From: Paraglaciecola sp.
Lineage (GTDB): Bacteria; Pseudomonadota; Gammaproteobacteria; Enterobacterales; Alteromonadaceae
Assembly: GCA_009993955.1 (NCBI GenBank)
Contig: JAACSL010000015.1
Span: 39,656 to 103,655 of the forward strand
DNA: 64,000 bases
Direction of reading: 5' to 3'
Both the position numbers and the translations under genes were made by a program. The first letter of the stretch is position 1; every line of letters starts with the position of its first letter. Under the pieces are notes generated by a model. That model saw only the letters and a list, made by a program, of their open reading frames with translations. It ran no database searches and was not told the origin of the DNA. Below, one piece after another: positions 37,701-46,461 of this stretch.

Positions 37701-37828
37701 AGGACATGGAAAGTGCGCTTAAACGCAAACAGATCAACTTATTAAACGAATTAATGCCGCAGTTCAGCCAAGCAGTGGCGGGCTTTTTAGCCAATCAAGA
37801 CAAACACCGATATTCAGACGTGCTGTAA
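34703..37828 (+). CDS. Hybrid sensor histidine kinase with 7TM-DISM sensor
   Basis: This 1041-residue membrane phosphorelay protein begins with a signal peptide (1-22), a periplasmic DISM-type sensor (about 30-165) and seven membrane helices of the 7TMR-DISM type (about 180-385). A coiled-coil leads to HisKA with His437 in SHEIRTPLN and a HATPase with NNLLGNALKF, DTGIG and GTGLGLVI. A degenerate receiver-like domain follows (about 670-780; no acceptor Asp). An intact receiver with Asp850 (LILMDVQMPHMDG) and a C-terminal Hpt domain with His984 (QLHGACCYTG) complete it. It is thus a complete His-Asp-His relay whose final response regulator is elsewhere. The BarA-type Hpt is notable, but the sensor part is unlike E. 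coli BarA. It is divergent from parC. Confidence 0.88.
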   Translation: MSLVLRTLLCLCLCLPSFLYAQSTVQLIETDGIARLSPQLKMLVEPDRQLSVQEAQGLLDQFVWQKGENPNYGFTEQGVWLYTTLSNVTENEKWVVDIAFSQLDHADFYVLLDDEIIAQSLQGKSRFSQEYRLPTVKFVLPYAQTVDLLIRIQSSHSSLVAPVDIQTHSYHERTNFFDTLIWGLFYGGLLILALYNLIIYLGMREPSVIAYVGYILAVILWQFVWSGHSQLIMSAATSMWINQHTDLIFVIIGIFSGVFTYVFLDIANTAPRSKIAVGMSIITLAVLGLCSLVNLFTPFWQGNLVYAVSLIAITSYTVAGFESYGNHFYSARYFIFAWSILATCALIGMLSLAGIFPSNFFTSYCFQMGGFLEAGLFSLALMDKSRQQLELEIDQATNDLRNNIELVEEQNVRLDIARKEAVNASNVKSQFLANMSHEIRTPLNAILGFSKELYSANLPREKQEQVHIIGAAADNLLTIVNDVLDFSKIEAGKLRINNHPFSPTQVIEDLISVVAKSAHSKGLEFVYDLSPLPEKLIGDSYRIKQILNNLLGNALKFTDHGYIGLSIKGSFLEHGMYELRLKIDDTGIGISREDRRKLFTAFSQVEEALSRSYQGTGLGLVICQELIKLMRGELTLQSSPGQGSTFSVSIRCNLLNAKLALKRDKEWQYKRIVYFDPMPQSRQSAVKLLKYLGADVTGVESLDFLRCLNEHYDLLFVCVPGSKERELPTILEAVRQFDCQQSIILYSATDSLSSRSDLAHYFNHKLRLPLTLGKLNRLFHTELESPLDLIQQRLAQLPNAKVLAVDDMEMNLRLLTTWFKPSKLQLTLAYSGKDAVAQCQQHEFDLILMDVQMPHMDGLEATRLIRQTPLNFGTPIIAVTAHAFKEEQDRLLASGMDDYLPKPIDLSDLIDLISRWCEHVEETPAPDLDFSWEIALKRSNHNEVATRELLTEFIRQLPTIAADIGDRFQAELYEELQSLVHQLHGACCYTGAPRLLRLCEDMESALKRKQINLLNELMPQFSQAVAGFLANQDKHRYSDVL

Positions 37829-37867
37829 ACCTTCAACGCCCAATGTTGGCTCAATTGCTTACTGCCA

Positions 37868-38557
37868 CTAACGAGACTCCATGACCAATTGTTGTTGACA
37901 TTGTTTGAGTAAAGCAACAAAAGCGTGCTCTGAGCGGTCCAACTCAGAACTGGCCACAAACACATCATAACCCAAACGTTGTCTTAACTTGTGCATGCGA
38001 TTGGCTAACATCGCCTGAATACCTTTATAGACGGTGCCGTCACTGTCTTTAAAACGATCATCCTCCAGCAAATCATCGCTGTAACATTTTCCTGTCGCAC
38101 ATTGAGCATCAGCGATGCCAAAGTCATAGAGCAACAGTGGACGCTGTTCCATCAAAATATTGGTCATTAGTCGCGGTGAGATGGAACTTAAGAAAGGCCC
38201 ATAAGATCTAAGTTTAATGCCGACCATAGACAAATCTTGCTGGCTCAGTCCTTGGCTAATGCGCGGTACATCAATGCGCTGCACGTTGTGCCAATCAATT
38301 TTCCATTGGCCGTGTTTATGTTGGTATTGAATGGTTTGCCGTGATAACAAAAAACTATGCGTAGGCTCTCGGTATTTATAATACGCCACCAGTAAGGCGA
38401 CCAATGACAAACTAACCAACAGAATACCCAACAATGCCCACGTTTTGGGGAGCCAGACAAGGATCTGCGAGGCGACAAACAAACTCAGCAGGCCAAACAG
38501 GGCCGTTGTTAACACATTACTTTTGGTTGCTCGCCTAATTTCAATACAATCTTGCAT
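37868..38557 (-). CDS. DUF2982 family membrane protein
   Basis: This 229-residue protein has two hydrophobic helices near the N-terminus (about 17-35 and 40-60), then a cytosolic domain with the family stretch MVGIKLRSYGPFLSSISPRL. It resembles DUF2982 proteins of Vibrio, Shewanella and Alteromonas; no function is known. I start at ATG 38557, five bases after the stop of the 42-aa gene upstream; an in-frame ATG at 38590 would overlap that gene. It is therefore probably the last gene of the RND operon transcript. Confidence 0.75.
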   Translation of the reverse strand: MQDCIEIRRATKSNVLTTALFGLLSLFVASQILVWLPKTWALLGILLVSLSLVALLVAYYKYREPTHSFLLSRQTIQYQHKHGQWKIDWHNVQRIDVPRISQGLSQQDLSMVGIKLRSYGPFLSSISPRLMTNILMEQRPLLLYDFGIADAQCATGKCYSDDLLEDDRFKDSDGTVYKGIQAMLANRMHKLRQRLGYDVFVASSELDRSEHAFVALLKQCQQQLVMESR

Positions 38558-38561
38558 CGTA

Positions 38562-38690
38562 TTACAGCCAGAAAAATACAAAAACCACATACATTAAAAT
38601 CCCCCATACCACCATCAGCCGCAGTTGTTGGCAGTATTTGCAGTCGGTTTTCCACCAAGACTTTGTGGATTTTTTGCTGGGAGCTGACAC
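38562..38690 (-). CDS. Small CxxC single-pass membrane protein (42 aa)
   Basis: This frame is too short for usual gene calls. It opens with GTG three bases after the stop of the RND pump and ends with TAA four bases before the DUF2982 start. The product begins with a basic, Ser/Lys-rich stretch, then WWKTDCKYCQQLRL, with one CxxC pair, and closes with a single hydrophobic helix of about 18 residues ending FFWL. AGGA lies about 11 bases before the GTG. The tight packing between two real genes and the protein-like composition support it. A role as an accessory subunit of the pump, or a metal/redox role for the CxxC, is inference only. Met26 is an alternative start but would lose the CxxC. Confidence 0.65.
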   Translation of the reverse strand: MSAPSKKSTKSWWKTDCKYCQQLRLMVVWGILMYVVFVFFWL

Positions 38691-38693
38691 AGA

Positions 38694-41600
38694 CTACTGT
38701 TCCTGTAAATACAATTGCTGGCCATTATGCACCTTTTTTGCACGATATAACCAGCCCATGACGAGAGGGGTAAAGACCAATGACAGTAACACCGAAAATC
38801 CCACGCCACCGGCCAGTACCACCGCCAATGGTGGCCAGAACGAACCCTCACTGAACAATAATAATGGAATAAAGCCGCCAACCGTCGTGACCGTGGTCGA
38901 CAGTATATGCCGACTACACCCCATGACTTCGGCAACAATTTCACTGACATCGCCACTTTTCGCTTTGGGGTTGGCATTGATGGCAGCGATGACAACGATA
39001 GAACCGTTGATGGCTACGCCAATTAATCCTGCACAACCCAGTAAGGGATTGAATCCAATCGGCAAGCTAGATAACCACAAACTGAACATGCCCATACCCA
39101 CTGACAATATGGCAACCACGGTGATCACCATAGCCAACGGCACACTGCTAAACGACAAGATTAAGGTGGTGATCATCAACACCAATAATACCGGTGCGTA
39201 GGTGGCCAATTGGCCTAGGGCTTCCTGTTGTTTGTCGGCGTCACCCGCCATACCAAATTGGTAACCCTTAGGCAGGGTAAAACCCATATCGTTGAGTTTT
39301 TGCTGTACTTGCTTGCTCACATCCAAGGCCGTAGCCCCCGGAAACAAAAATGCTTCTACGTTGTTAACACGTACGCCATTTTGCCGCGTGATGCTGGCGG
39401 TACTTGGCTGTAATGAGAAATCACCTAGGGCCGCGACAGACAGCCATTCACCATTGCGTTGATTGCGTGAAGACAACAAAGGCAAGGTCTCGATGGCCGC
39501 TAAATTATCGCGCTGCGCCTCTGCCACCCTAATACGGATTGGCACCTCTTCTGTGCCCTCCAATAATGAGCCACCCACTTTGCCATCGAGGGAATACTGC
39601 AATTGTTGGGCAATCTCTACCAGTGATAAGCCACTGATTTGGCTATTATCACGTTTGGTATCCAGCACAAGTTCTGCATCCCCTAACGTGATTGAGGCGA
39701 GACTCTGGCTTATCCCAGGCACCTGCGACATCGCCAATCGTACTTCTTCGCCCAAGCGATTTAGCACATCAATATCCGGACCATAGATTTTAAATCCTAC
39801 TGGCGCACTCACCGGTGGTCCCTGACCAAAGGCTTTAACCACAAAGCGCGCGTTGGGAAAACGCTCATCTAAGGATGTTTGCAGTTGACCAATGAGTTGT
39901 GCCGCACGCTGCACAGTGTCAGCCGTCACCACCGCATTGGCATAATAAGGCGAATTATCTTTGTTCATCACTTGGTTGTAATAAACCGAAGGTGCTGAAC
40001 CACCCACTAACCACGTCACCTGCGTCACACCATCTAAACTGCTGATGTAGTCATTGGCAGCCAAACTCACTCGTGTTGTTTGTTCGATGGAGGTGTCTTG
40101 TGGCAGCCAAAGTTGCACATCGAACTGATCACGATCGGCACTGGGGAAAAACACATTGCCGAGTTGCCCTGCTAACACAAAACCCAGTAAGGCAAATACC
40201 GTTGTGGCAGCCACACCCCAAAGAGGGCGTTTCACACCGCGGATTAACATGGTTTTAAAACGCGCACTCACCGCTGGCAATTGCAAACCCTGTTGATACC
40301 ATTTTGAATCTTGGGTGATGGGGGTGCGAGGTAAATAACGCGCAGCTAAAGCGGCGATCACCGTTAAAGAAATCAGCAACGATCCCAATAGCGCCATGAC
40401 CACTGAAATGGCAATTGAACTGATAAAATCACCGATATTACCGGGTAGCAAGAATATCGGCATAAAACCCAACACGGTGGTGAGGGTTGAGGCCACTAAA
40501 GGCACGAATAAATGGCGAATACTGCTGACCAGTGCGTCGAGTCTCGAGGTATTGGCCTCCATCAAACGAGCTCGAATTTCATCCGTGATAACTATGGCAT
40601 TATCGATTAACAAACCGATGGCGATGATGATGCCAAAAATCGACATTTGATGGATTTGCTCATCGTAAAAACTTAATGAAAAGACCACAAAACCCGCGCT
40701 CAAGGGTAATGATAAACCGACAATCCACGAGGCACGAGCGCCCATAAATAACAACACAACCGCCATCACCACCAAACAACCTAAAAGCAAGTTCTGCATC
40801 AATCCAGATAAACGGGCATCCGTATAAATATTTTGTTCAAACACACTGTCGGCCGCCACCGTTGCCGAAAATTGCTGATTAAATTCCGCCAATACGCTGT
40901 TAGCATTGGCTGTCCACTTGTCTACTCTCACGGTGGTTTGCATGCGGGCAGCCACAAACACTACCTGCTCGCCATTCACCAGCGCCACATCATTAACCGG
41001 CGTGCGCCAACCACGGGTCACCGTTGCCACATCGTCTAAACGTAGGAAGTTGCCAGCCTGAGTCACTTGCAATGGAAGTTGGCGAATTGTCTCTAAGCTA
41101 TCTAATTCGTCGGCCACTTGCAGACGTAATACCGTATCTTGATTGCGTAGCACGCCAGCCGGCACTTTCGGATCCGCACTGCTGATCAGGCGACTTGCAT
41201 CACTCACACTCAAGCCAGCTGCATTGAGTTCTTGAGGGTCAAGGGTGACATTGATTTCTTCTTCGAGCTCACCATAAATCCGCACAAGTTCGGTGCCTGG
41301 CACATTGCGGATCCGGTCGGCTAGCTCGTCGGCCATGCGACTCACCACTGACATCGGGGTATGTGAGCCTTCAGCAGGTTTTAAGGCTAGCAGCAAGGTG
41401 TAAGCCGTGGCGCCGCGATGTTCGTCTAAAAAGGGCGCGCCTACCCCACTTGGGAAATGTGTACGAGCGTTGCTTAAGCCGTCGCGGATCTTAGAGAATA
41501 TTTGTTCATTTGAGCTGTTGTCTACCCAGGCCTGTAATTCAACGATGGTCACCGAAATGCCTGAACGTGAGGTAGAACGTATTTCTTTAATTTCATACAG

Positions 41601-41849
41601 TTGACGTAATTCGTCTTCAATTACGTCGGTTACCAAAGCTTCAACTCGCTCCGCTGAGGCCCCTGGATAGGGGGTAATGACTAAAGCATTGCGCGTATCA
41701 ATGCGCGGGTCTTCTAAGCGAGGTAAGTTCATCACTGCTGACATACCCGCCACCAGCAATACTACGATGCTTAATCCCAATAAGTGCCCGTTGCGGAAAA
41801 ACAGGGCATACCATGGCGCGGTATCAGTTTGGACGCTAGGTTTGTTCAT
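38694..41849 (-). CDS. RND efflux permease
   Basis: This is a 1051-residue proton-driven RND pump. Twelve membrane helices and two large periplasmic loops are evident. The N-terminal pattern LPRLEDPRIDTRNALVITPYPGASAERVE and the TM4 motif GLLIDNAIVITDE are typical of the family. The C-terminal half repeats the fold (GVAINGSIVVIAAINANPK). The frame is intact, unlike the related pump at 173-3300. Its ATG overlaps the adaptor stop by four bases. A divergent TetR gene likely represses the operon. No outer-membrane channel gene is adjacent, so a shared TolC-like partner is expected. The exported compounds are unknown. Confidence 0.92.
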   Translation of the reverse strand: MNKPSVQTDTAPWYALFFRNGHLLGLSIVVLLVAGMSAVMNLPRLEDPRIDTRNALVITPYPGASAERVEALVTDVIEDELRQLYEIKEIRSTSRSGISVTIVELQAWVDNSSNEQIFSKIRDGLSNARTHFPSGVGAPFLDEHRGATAYTLLLALKPAEGSHTPMSVVSRMADELADRIRNVPGTELVRIYGELEEEINVTLDPQELNAAGLSVSDASRLISSADPKVPAGVLRNQDTVLRLQVADELDSLETIRQLPLQVTQAGNFLRLDDVATVTRGWRTPVNDVALVNGEQVVFVAARMQTTVRVDKWTANANSVLAEFNQQFSATVAADSVFEQNIYTDARLSGLMQNLLLGCLVVMAVVLLFMGARASWIVGLSLPLSAGFVVFSLSFYDEQIHQMSIFGIIIAIGLLIDNAIVITDEIRARLMEANTSRLDALVSSIRHLFVPLVASTLTTVLGFMPIFLLPGNIGDFISSIAISVVMALLGSLLISLTVIAALAARYLPRTPITQDSKWYQQGLQLPAVSARFKTMLIRGVKRPLWGVAATTVFALLGFVLAGQLGNVFFPSADRDQFDVQLWLPQDTSIEQTTRVSLAANDYISSLDGVTQVTWLVGGSAPSVYYNQVMNKDNSPYYANAVVTADTVQRAAQLIGQLQTSLDERFPNARFVVKAFGQGPPVSAPVGFKIYGPDIDVLNRLGEEVRLAMSQVPGISQSLASITLGDAELVLDTKRDNSQISGLSLVEIAQQLQYSLDGKVGGSLLEGTEEVPIRIRVAEAQRDNLAAIETLPLLSSRNQRNGEWLSVAALGDFSLQPSTASITRQNGVRVNNVEAFLFPGATALDVSKQVQQKLNDMGFTLPKGYQFGMAGDADKQQEALGQLATYAPVLLVLMITTLILSFSSVPLAMVITVVAILSVGMGMFSLWLSSLPIGFNPLLGCAGLIGVAINGSIVVIAAINANPKAKSGDVSEIVAEVMGCSRHILSTTVTTVGGFIPLLLFSEGSFWPPLAVVLAGGVGFSVLLSLVFTPLVMGWLYRAKKVHNGQQLYLQEQ

Positions 41850-43015
41850 TGCCGTTTCTCCAGCACAGCTTGTTGTTGCTCACTGTCTAGTATTTGGGTA
41901 TTCACTTCCTGCCCCGGCACCAGCTTGTGTACGCCTCTGGCGACAATATAATCCCCGGCTTGTAGTGCGCCATTAACAAAGGCTCGCTGCTCATCGGCAT
42001 AATTTAGTTCCACCAATTTAGCTACTAACGAGGTTTTATCTGCGGTTTTTTCCACAACAAATACGCTCCACAAACCACGCACCCCACTCACTAAGGCAGA
42101 ACGTGGTACCCATGAACCTTGCGTATTAATTGTTTGCTCTTGGGCTAACGACACCAAATCACCGGCCAATACAGGTGCATTTTCATCGTCAAAACTAAAA
42201 AGCATATCCACTGACCGTGTGGCACTGGTGCGTAGCGGTGCAATAGACTTCACTTTGGCTGCATAATCTGTGGCGGCAACACGCAGCGTCACGGCCTGAC
42301 CCACTTTGTAATTTTTTGCATCATCGGCAGGCAAGGCAATACGGGCTTGTAAACTCCCCTGTTTTTGCAGCAAATAAATCGCTAGCCCAGGGTTAACTAC
42401 CGTACCAACGTCTACTTGGCGGGTGATCACCGTGCCGGCAAAAGGCGCATACAAGCGTGTTTTACTTAATTCTATTTCAAGACTCGTTTGCCGCGCCTTG
42501 GTTTCAGTCACTTGTGCATTAGCCGCTATGGTACTTTGGCGCACTTCATCAAGGCGCTGGCTCGAGTCTAACTTTTGTTTAACTAACTCGCTGACTCGCA
42601 CTTCTGACAATTGTGCTAAACGTGCATTGGCCTCGACCCGAGCAAGCGTGGCGGCGATTTCTTGCAGATTTGCCTCGATACGTTGCTGATCTTGTACAGC
42701 CACCAATTGCCCTTCTTGCACATCCTGCCCCTCATCGACGAGGGTTTGCATAATACGTCCAACGCGGTCAAAACTCAGTGCCGCCACTTGGTTGGCTTCG
42801 ATTTGACCAACCGCCGCGCGATACTCGGTATATTGTTGTACAAGCGTAATTGGCATAACATCTACCACAGGCGTAGCAACCGTATTAATACTGGCCTGCC
42901 CTTGATTACTGCCTGCTGCCACCAGCAATGCGATTAACGCTAAAAAAGGTAGGATCACAATGAGGGCAAAAACAGATTTTTTTGTCGACACTGTGGCAAA
43001 GGCTGAAGGTTTCAT
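41846..43015 (-). CDS. RND membrane-fusion adaptor
   Basis: This is a 389-residue periplasmic adaptor of the HlyD/AcrA type for the pump encoded downstream (four-base overlap). It has an N-terminal membrane anchor (about 14-34), a barrel-sandwich half-motif (GRIMQTLVDEGQDVQEGQLV), an alpha-hairpin (about 110-185) and the second half-motif LYAPFAGTVITRQVDVGTVV, followed by a beta-barrel and membrane-proximal domain. I start at ATG 43015; an upstream in-frame start at 43048 adds a non-conserved leader. An operator-like palindrome lies at 43056-43070. Confidence 0.9.
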   Translation of the reverse strand: MKPSAFATVSTKKSVFALIVILPFLALIALLVAAGSNQGQASINTVATPVVDVMPITLVQQYTEYRAAVGQIEANQVAALSFDRVGRIMQTLVDEGQDVQEGQLVAVQDQQRIEANLQEIAATLARVEANARLAQLSEVRVSELVKQKLDSSQRLDEVRQSTIAANAQVTETKARQTSLEIELSKTRLYAPFAGTVITRQVDVGTVVNPGLAIYLLQKQGSLQARIALPADDAKNYKVGQAVTLRVAATDYAAKVKSIAPLRTSATRSVDMLFSFDDENAPVLAGDLVSLAQEQTINTQGSWVPRSALVSGVRGLWSVFVVEKTADKTSLVAKLVELNYADEQRAFVNGALQAGDYIVARGVHKLVPGQEVNTQILDSEQQQAVLEKRQ

Positions 43016-43055
43016 AAAATTCTCACTGGGTTTTGTGCACCAAAGCAATTAACAT

Positions 43056-43070
43056 ACTAGACTGACTAGT
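43056..43070. promoter_or_regulatory. Palindrome between adaptor and TetR genes
   Basis: ACTAGACTGACTAGT is an inverted repeat (ACTAG, 5-bp spacer, CTAGT) in the divergent gap between the RND operon and its presumed TetR repressor. This is the expected place and form for a TetR-family operator controlling both directions. Confidence 0.5.
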
Positions 43071-43143
43071 TTGATAATAATATATAATTATGCAAATACT
43101 AAACAGTTTTTTTACGACAAAAGTGTGATCTTGGAGTAGTAGT

Positions 43144-43773
43144 TTGACAAAAACATTTGTAGCAAAAGCCGGAAGACCTAAAAGTATGCAAAAGCGCAAA
43201 CAAATTTTGTTGGCGGCTGGCGATTTATTTTTAAGTCATGGGTTCAGTGGTTGCTCCATGGACATGGTGGCCAAACATTCCGGCGTATCAAAACAAACCG
43301 TTTATTCACATTTTGCCAATAAAGAAGCCTTATTTATTGCGGTTATTGATGCAAAATGTGAGGAATATCAATTAGATGCAAAACATCTAGAACATGATAG
43401 CGGAGATTTAGAAGCGGTATTGAAACAAAGTGGTTTGCAAATTATCCGCCTCTTGCATGACAAAGACGTCATCGCCATTTACCGGGTGGTCATCGGTGAA
43501 ATAAGCACTAACCCAAGGGTGGCTGAGTTGTTTTACAGTGCTGGCCCTGAACATAGCTTGCGCATGTTAGCTCATTGTTTTCAGCGCTTCACTGTGCATG
43601 CGCTGTCAGATGCCCGGGCCTATCAATGTGCCATCATGTTTTTTAATCTACTGAAGGGCGAATTTCATACAAAGAGCATCTTGGGCTTAGACTTTGCCCT
43701 CAGCGCCCAACAACAACATGAACAAGTAGAATTTGCGGTGCGCCAAATTCGCTTGTTTTTGAACGCTGATTAA
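43144..43773 (+). CDS. TetR/AcrR family transcriptional regulator
   Basis: This is a 209-residue repressor-type protein. The N-terminal HTH has the classic TetR signature (AGDLFLSHGFSGCSMDMVAKHSG ... VSKQTVYSHFANKEALF, about 27-65). The helical ligand-binding domain (70-209) is of the AefR/C-terminal type often found beside RND genes. It starts with TTG, preceded by GGAG; no ATG fits. Its position, divergent from the adaptor-pump genes, marks it as their likely regulator. The inducer is unknown. Confidence 0.88.
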   Translation: MTKTFVAKAGRPKSMQKRKQILLAAGDLFLSHGFSGCSMDMVAKHSGVSKQTVYSHFANKEALFIAVIDAKCEEYQLDAKHLEHDSGDLEAVLKQSGLQIIRLLHDKDVIAIYRVVIGEISTNPRVAELFYSAGPEHSLRMLAHCFQRFTVHALSDARAYQCAIMFFNLLKGEFHTKSILGLDFALSAQQQHEQVEFAVRQIRLFLNAD

Positions 43774-43845
43774 AGCATGTGCACTGTGTACATGGCGTCG
43801 TGCTATGCAAACCCAAAATACCTGCCAACCAAATAGAGGCTCAGC

Positions 43846-46461
43846 ATGTATAACCTGATGTTGTTGAGTGTGTTGCTGATAGTTGCCTGTTTTAAATCAG
43901 CTTTTGCTTCTCCTTGGCAAATCAGTGCGAAGGGTGAATTGAATTTGCCAGAGAGGACTGCGGTTGCTAAGGCTGTTTATTTTCGCTTAGATGACTCGTG
44001 GTTAGACGCCCTGCTCGAGCAACCGATGCAAACCATGCCTATCCAGTTGCTAGCGCCTGATGGCAAGCTTATCCACTTTTTGTTGCAACCCACTGACGTG
44101 CTTAGCCCTAGCCTTAGTCAAAAGTTTCCACAGCTCATGACCTATACTGCTTTTGATCCAGAGCAGCCCAGCAACATCGGTCGTTTCAGTATTTCACCCC
44201 AAGGTTTTTTTGGCTTTTATCGTTACCATCAGCAATGGGTGTTGCTGTCTCCTCAATACACCAAACGCAGTCCCTACTACCTGAGTTACGATTACCACAC
44301 AGAGCCAGTAGCTGAAGAGCTATTACGCGCCACAGGCAAGCAGATTGATTCTTTTAACTTGCCGGAACGTCATTCAGCCCTGCAGCAAAAAACCGCCAGC
44401 ACAGGCAACGAAGTGCGCACGTATCGCCTTGCGGTGAGCACCACAGGAGAATACGCACAGAAATTTGCCGGTGAGAAAACAGCGGTGGTGGCGGAAATCA
44501 TGACCTTGGTCAATCGCATCAATTTAGTGTTGTTGAGTGACCTCGCCATTCAATTTCAATTAGTGGACAACGAGGCCATTATCTTCACTGATGCCAGCAC
44601 AGACCCATATACCAATACGGATGTCGCCAGTGACTTAGAAAGCAACCAAACCACCCTAGACACTGTATTAGGTGGCGCAAACTATGATATTGGTCACCTG
44701 CTCAGCACTAATGCTGGAGGCTTGGCAGCAGTAAGTGGCATTTGTCGTGGAAGAAATAAAGCTTTAGGCTCATCTGGCTTGAGTAATCCCATAGGTGAGC
44801 GATTTTATATCGATTTGGTCGCCCATGAATTAGGTCATCAACTCGGGGCTTCCCACTCGTTTAATGCTCAGGACAACAATGCCTGTTCTGCAGACCAACG
44901 TGAACCACAAAGTGCGGTGGAGCCCGGTAGTGGCTCAACCATAATGGCCTACGCCGGTTTATGTGCTGGGCAAAATCTGCAAAGCATCAGTGACCCGTTT
45001 TTTCATGCTAGCTCCATCGCGGAAATTCGCGCTAATTTAGACAGTGCTTTCAATCAAAACTGTGGTTCACCCAGTCAAATTGCAAATTCAGCGCCGGTCA
45101 TAACATTACACGCCAACGCGTATTCCGTGCCCGCCAATACCCCTCTGTGGTTACAAGGCACTGCTAGCGACGCCGAAGGCGATGAGGTGGTGTTTAATTG
45201 GGAACAAGTGGATCCTGGCGGCACATTAGGTGGCACGGCCAATGGCACAGAGGCTCGTATGGATAATGGTTTTAATCCTTTGTTCCGTTCGTTTGTGTCC
45301 AGTAACGTCGCTGAACGCTTCTTACCACGATTAAATAATATTTTGACTCAGCAGGTTAATTTAGGCGAAACCTTACCCAGCACCACACGCACCCTGACTA
45401 TGCGCCTCAGTGCCAGAGACAACAAAGGAGGGCTTGAGAGTCAAGATGTGAGTATTGCGGTATTAAGCGATGCACCGCCTTTTGTCATCACTGCCCCTGC
45501 TGGTGCAGAAACGTGGTCTGGCAACAGTACCCAAAGTATTGAATGGGCTGTCGGTGCAACCGCCCAAGCGCCCATAGCGTGTGCAAAGGTAGATATTCTG
45601 TTCAGTTCTGCACCCACCGCAGTGTTTGACTTGGTACTACTTGAAGCCACAGATAATGATGGTCAAGCCGAAATCCAAGTCCCCAACATCGCCACCACCA
45701 CGGGGCGTATCATGGCAAAATGCAGCGACAATGTTTTTTTAGCAGTCAATCAAGACAACTTAATCATTACTTTGAGTGATCCCATCGTGCCAATGATCAC
45801 CTCACAACGGCCATTGAGTGTTGCAGAAGATAGCCAAATCGAGATTACATTGGCGGATTTAGGGGTGGAAGACCCAGATTCTGTTTATCCCGATGACTTT
45901 AGTTTGCAGCTATTGACCGGCGATAATTATGCGTTAGATGGCGCCGTTGTGACGCCAATCCCTGATTTTAATGGCGAATTGATCGTTGGCGTAATTGTCA
46001 ATGATGGACTGGCCGACAGTGAAGTTTTCAACCTGCGTGTCAGTGTTACAGCGGTTAATGACGCCCCTATTGCGGTGGAAGATAGTGTCACGGTGGCACA
46101 AAATGCTCCCGCACGTCTTATCGCTGTGCTTGCCAACGATAGTGATGTGGACCAAGACAGTTTGAGTATTATTGCCTTTGAGTACAGTGGTAGCGGTAGC
46201 GTGACCATTAATAACCAACAACTGTCTTACCAGAGTGCTACCGGTTTTAGCGGCCAAGACACGATTCGTTACACCATCAGTGATGGGCAGTTAAGTAGTG
46301 TGGCTACCCTAACCATCACGGTTACACCCGCCCCCGTCACTCCACCACCCGCAAACAGTGGTGGCGGCGGTGGTGGCGCCGTACTACCACTCTTGCTTTT
46401 TGCTTTGATAAGCTTAAGTATTAAGCTGCATGGCCAAGCTTTTAAGGAATACAATGCCTAA
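43846..46461 (+). CDS. Secreted reprolysin-like metalloprotease with GlyGly-CTERM
   Basis: This is an 871-residue secreted protease. A signal peptide (1-22) is followed by a pro-region and a zinc-metalloprotease domain (about 185-400) with the extended zinc motif HELGHQLGASH at 327-337 and the Met-turn-like TIMAYAG. Two or more Ig/cadherin-like domains come next (about 415-840: EGDEVVFNWEQVDP, NDAPIAVEDS, VLANDSDVDQDSLSI). The C-terminus is a GlyGly-CTERM signal: a proline/glycine stretch (PPPANSGGGGGG), one hydrophobic helix and a short tail. In other species such signals are processed by rhombosortase after type II secretion; neither gene is in the window. The tail after the helix (HGQAFKEYN) is less basic than usual. 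A lipoprotein gene overlaps its end. Confidence 0.9.
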   Translation: MYNLMLLSVLLIVACFKSAFASPWQISAKGELNLPERTAVAKAVYFRLDDSWLDALLEQPMQTMPIQLLAPDGKLIHFLLQPTDVLSPSLSQKFPQLMTYTAFDPEQPSNIGRFSISPQGFFGFYRYHQQWVLLSPQYTKRSPYYLSYDYHTEPVAEELLRATGKQIDSFNLPERHSALQQKTASTGNEVRTYRLAVSTTGEYAQKFAGEKTAVVAEIMTLVNRINLVLLSDLAIQFQLVDNEAIIFTDASTDPYTNTDVASDLESNQTTLDTVLGGANYDIGHLLSTNAGGLAAVSGICRGRNKALGSSGLSNPIGERFYIDLVAHELGHQLGASHSFNAQDNNACSADQREPQSAVEPGSGSTIMAYAGLCAGQNLQSISDPFFHASSIAEIRANLDSAFNQNCGSPSQIANSAPVITLHANAYSVPANTPLWLQGTASDAEGDEVVFNWEQVDPGGTLGGTANGTEARMDNGFNPLFRSFVSSNVAERFLPRLNNILTQQVNLGETLPSTTRTLTMRLSARDNKGGLESQDVSIAVLSDAPPFVITAPAGAETWSGNSTQSIEWAVGATAQAPIACAKVDILFSSAPTAVFDLVLLEATDNDGQAEIQVPNIATTTGRIMAKCSDNVFLAVNQDNLIITLSDPIVPMITSQRPLSVAEDSQIEITLADLGVEDPDSVYPDDFSLQLLTGDNYALDGAVVTPIPDFNGELIVGVIVNDGLADSEVFNLRVSVTAVNDAPIAVEDSVTVAQNAPARLIAVLANDSDVDQDSLSIIAFEYSGSGSVTINNQQLSYQSATGFSGQDTIRYTISDGQLSSVATLTITVTPAPVTPPPANSGGGGGGAVLPLLLFALISLSIKLHGQAFKEYNA

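Noticed and set aside
38615..38995. 126-codon minus-strand frame across the pump end
   Set aside because: It is out of frame with the conserved pump C-terminus; the 42-codon frame at 38562-38690 is the better explanation of the gap.
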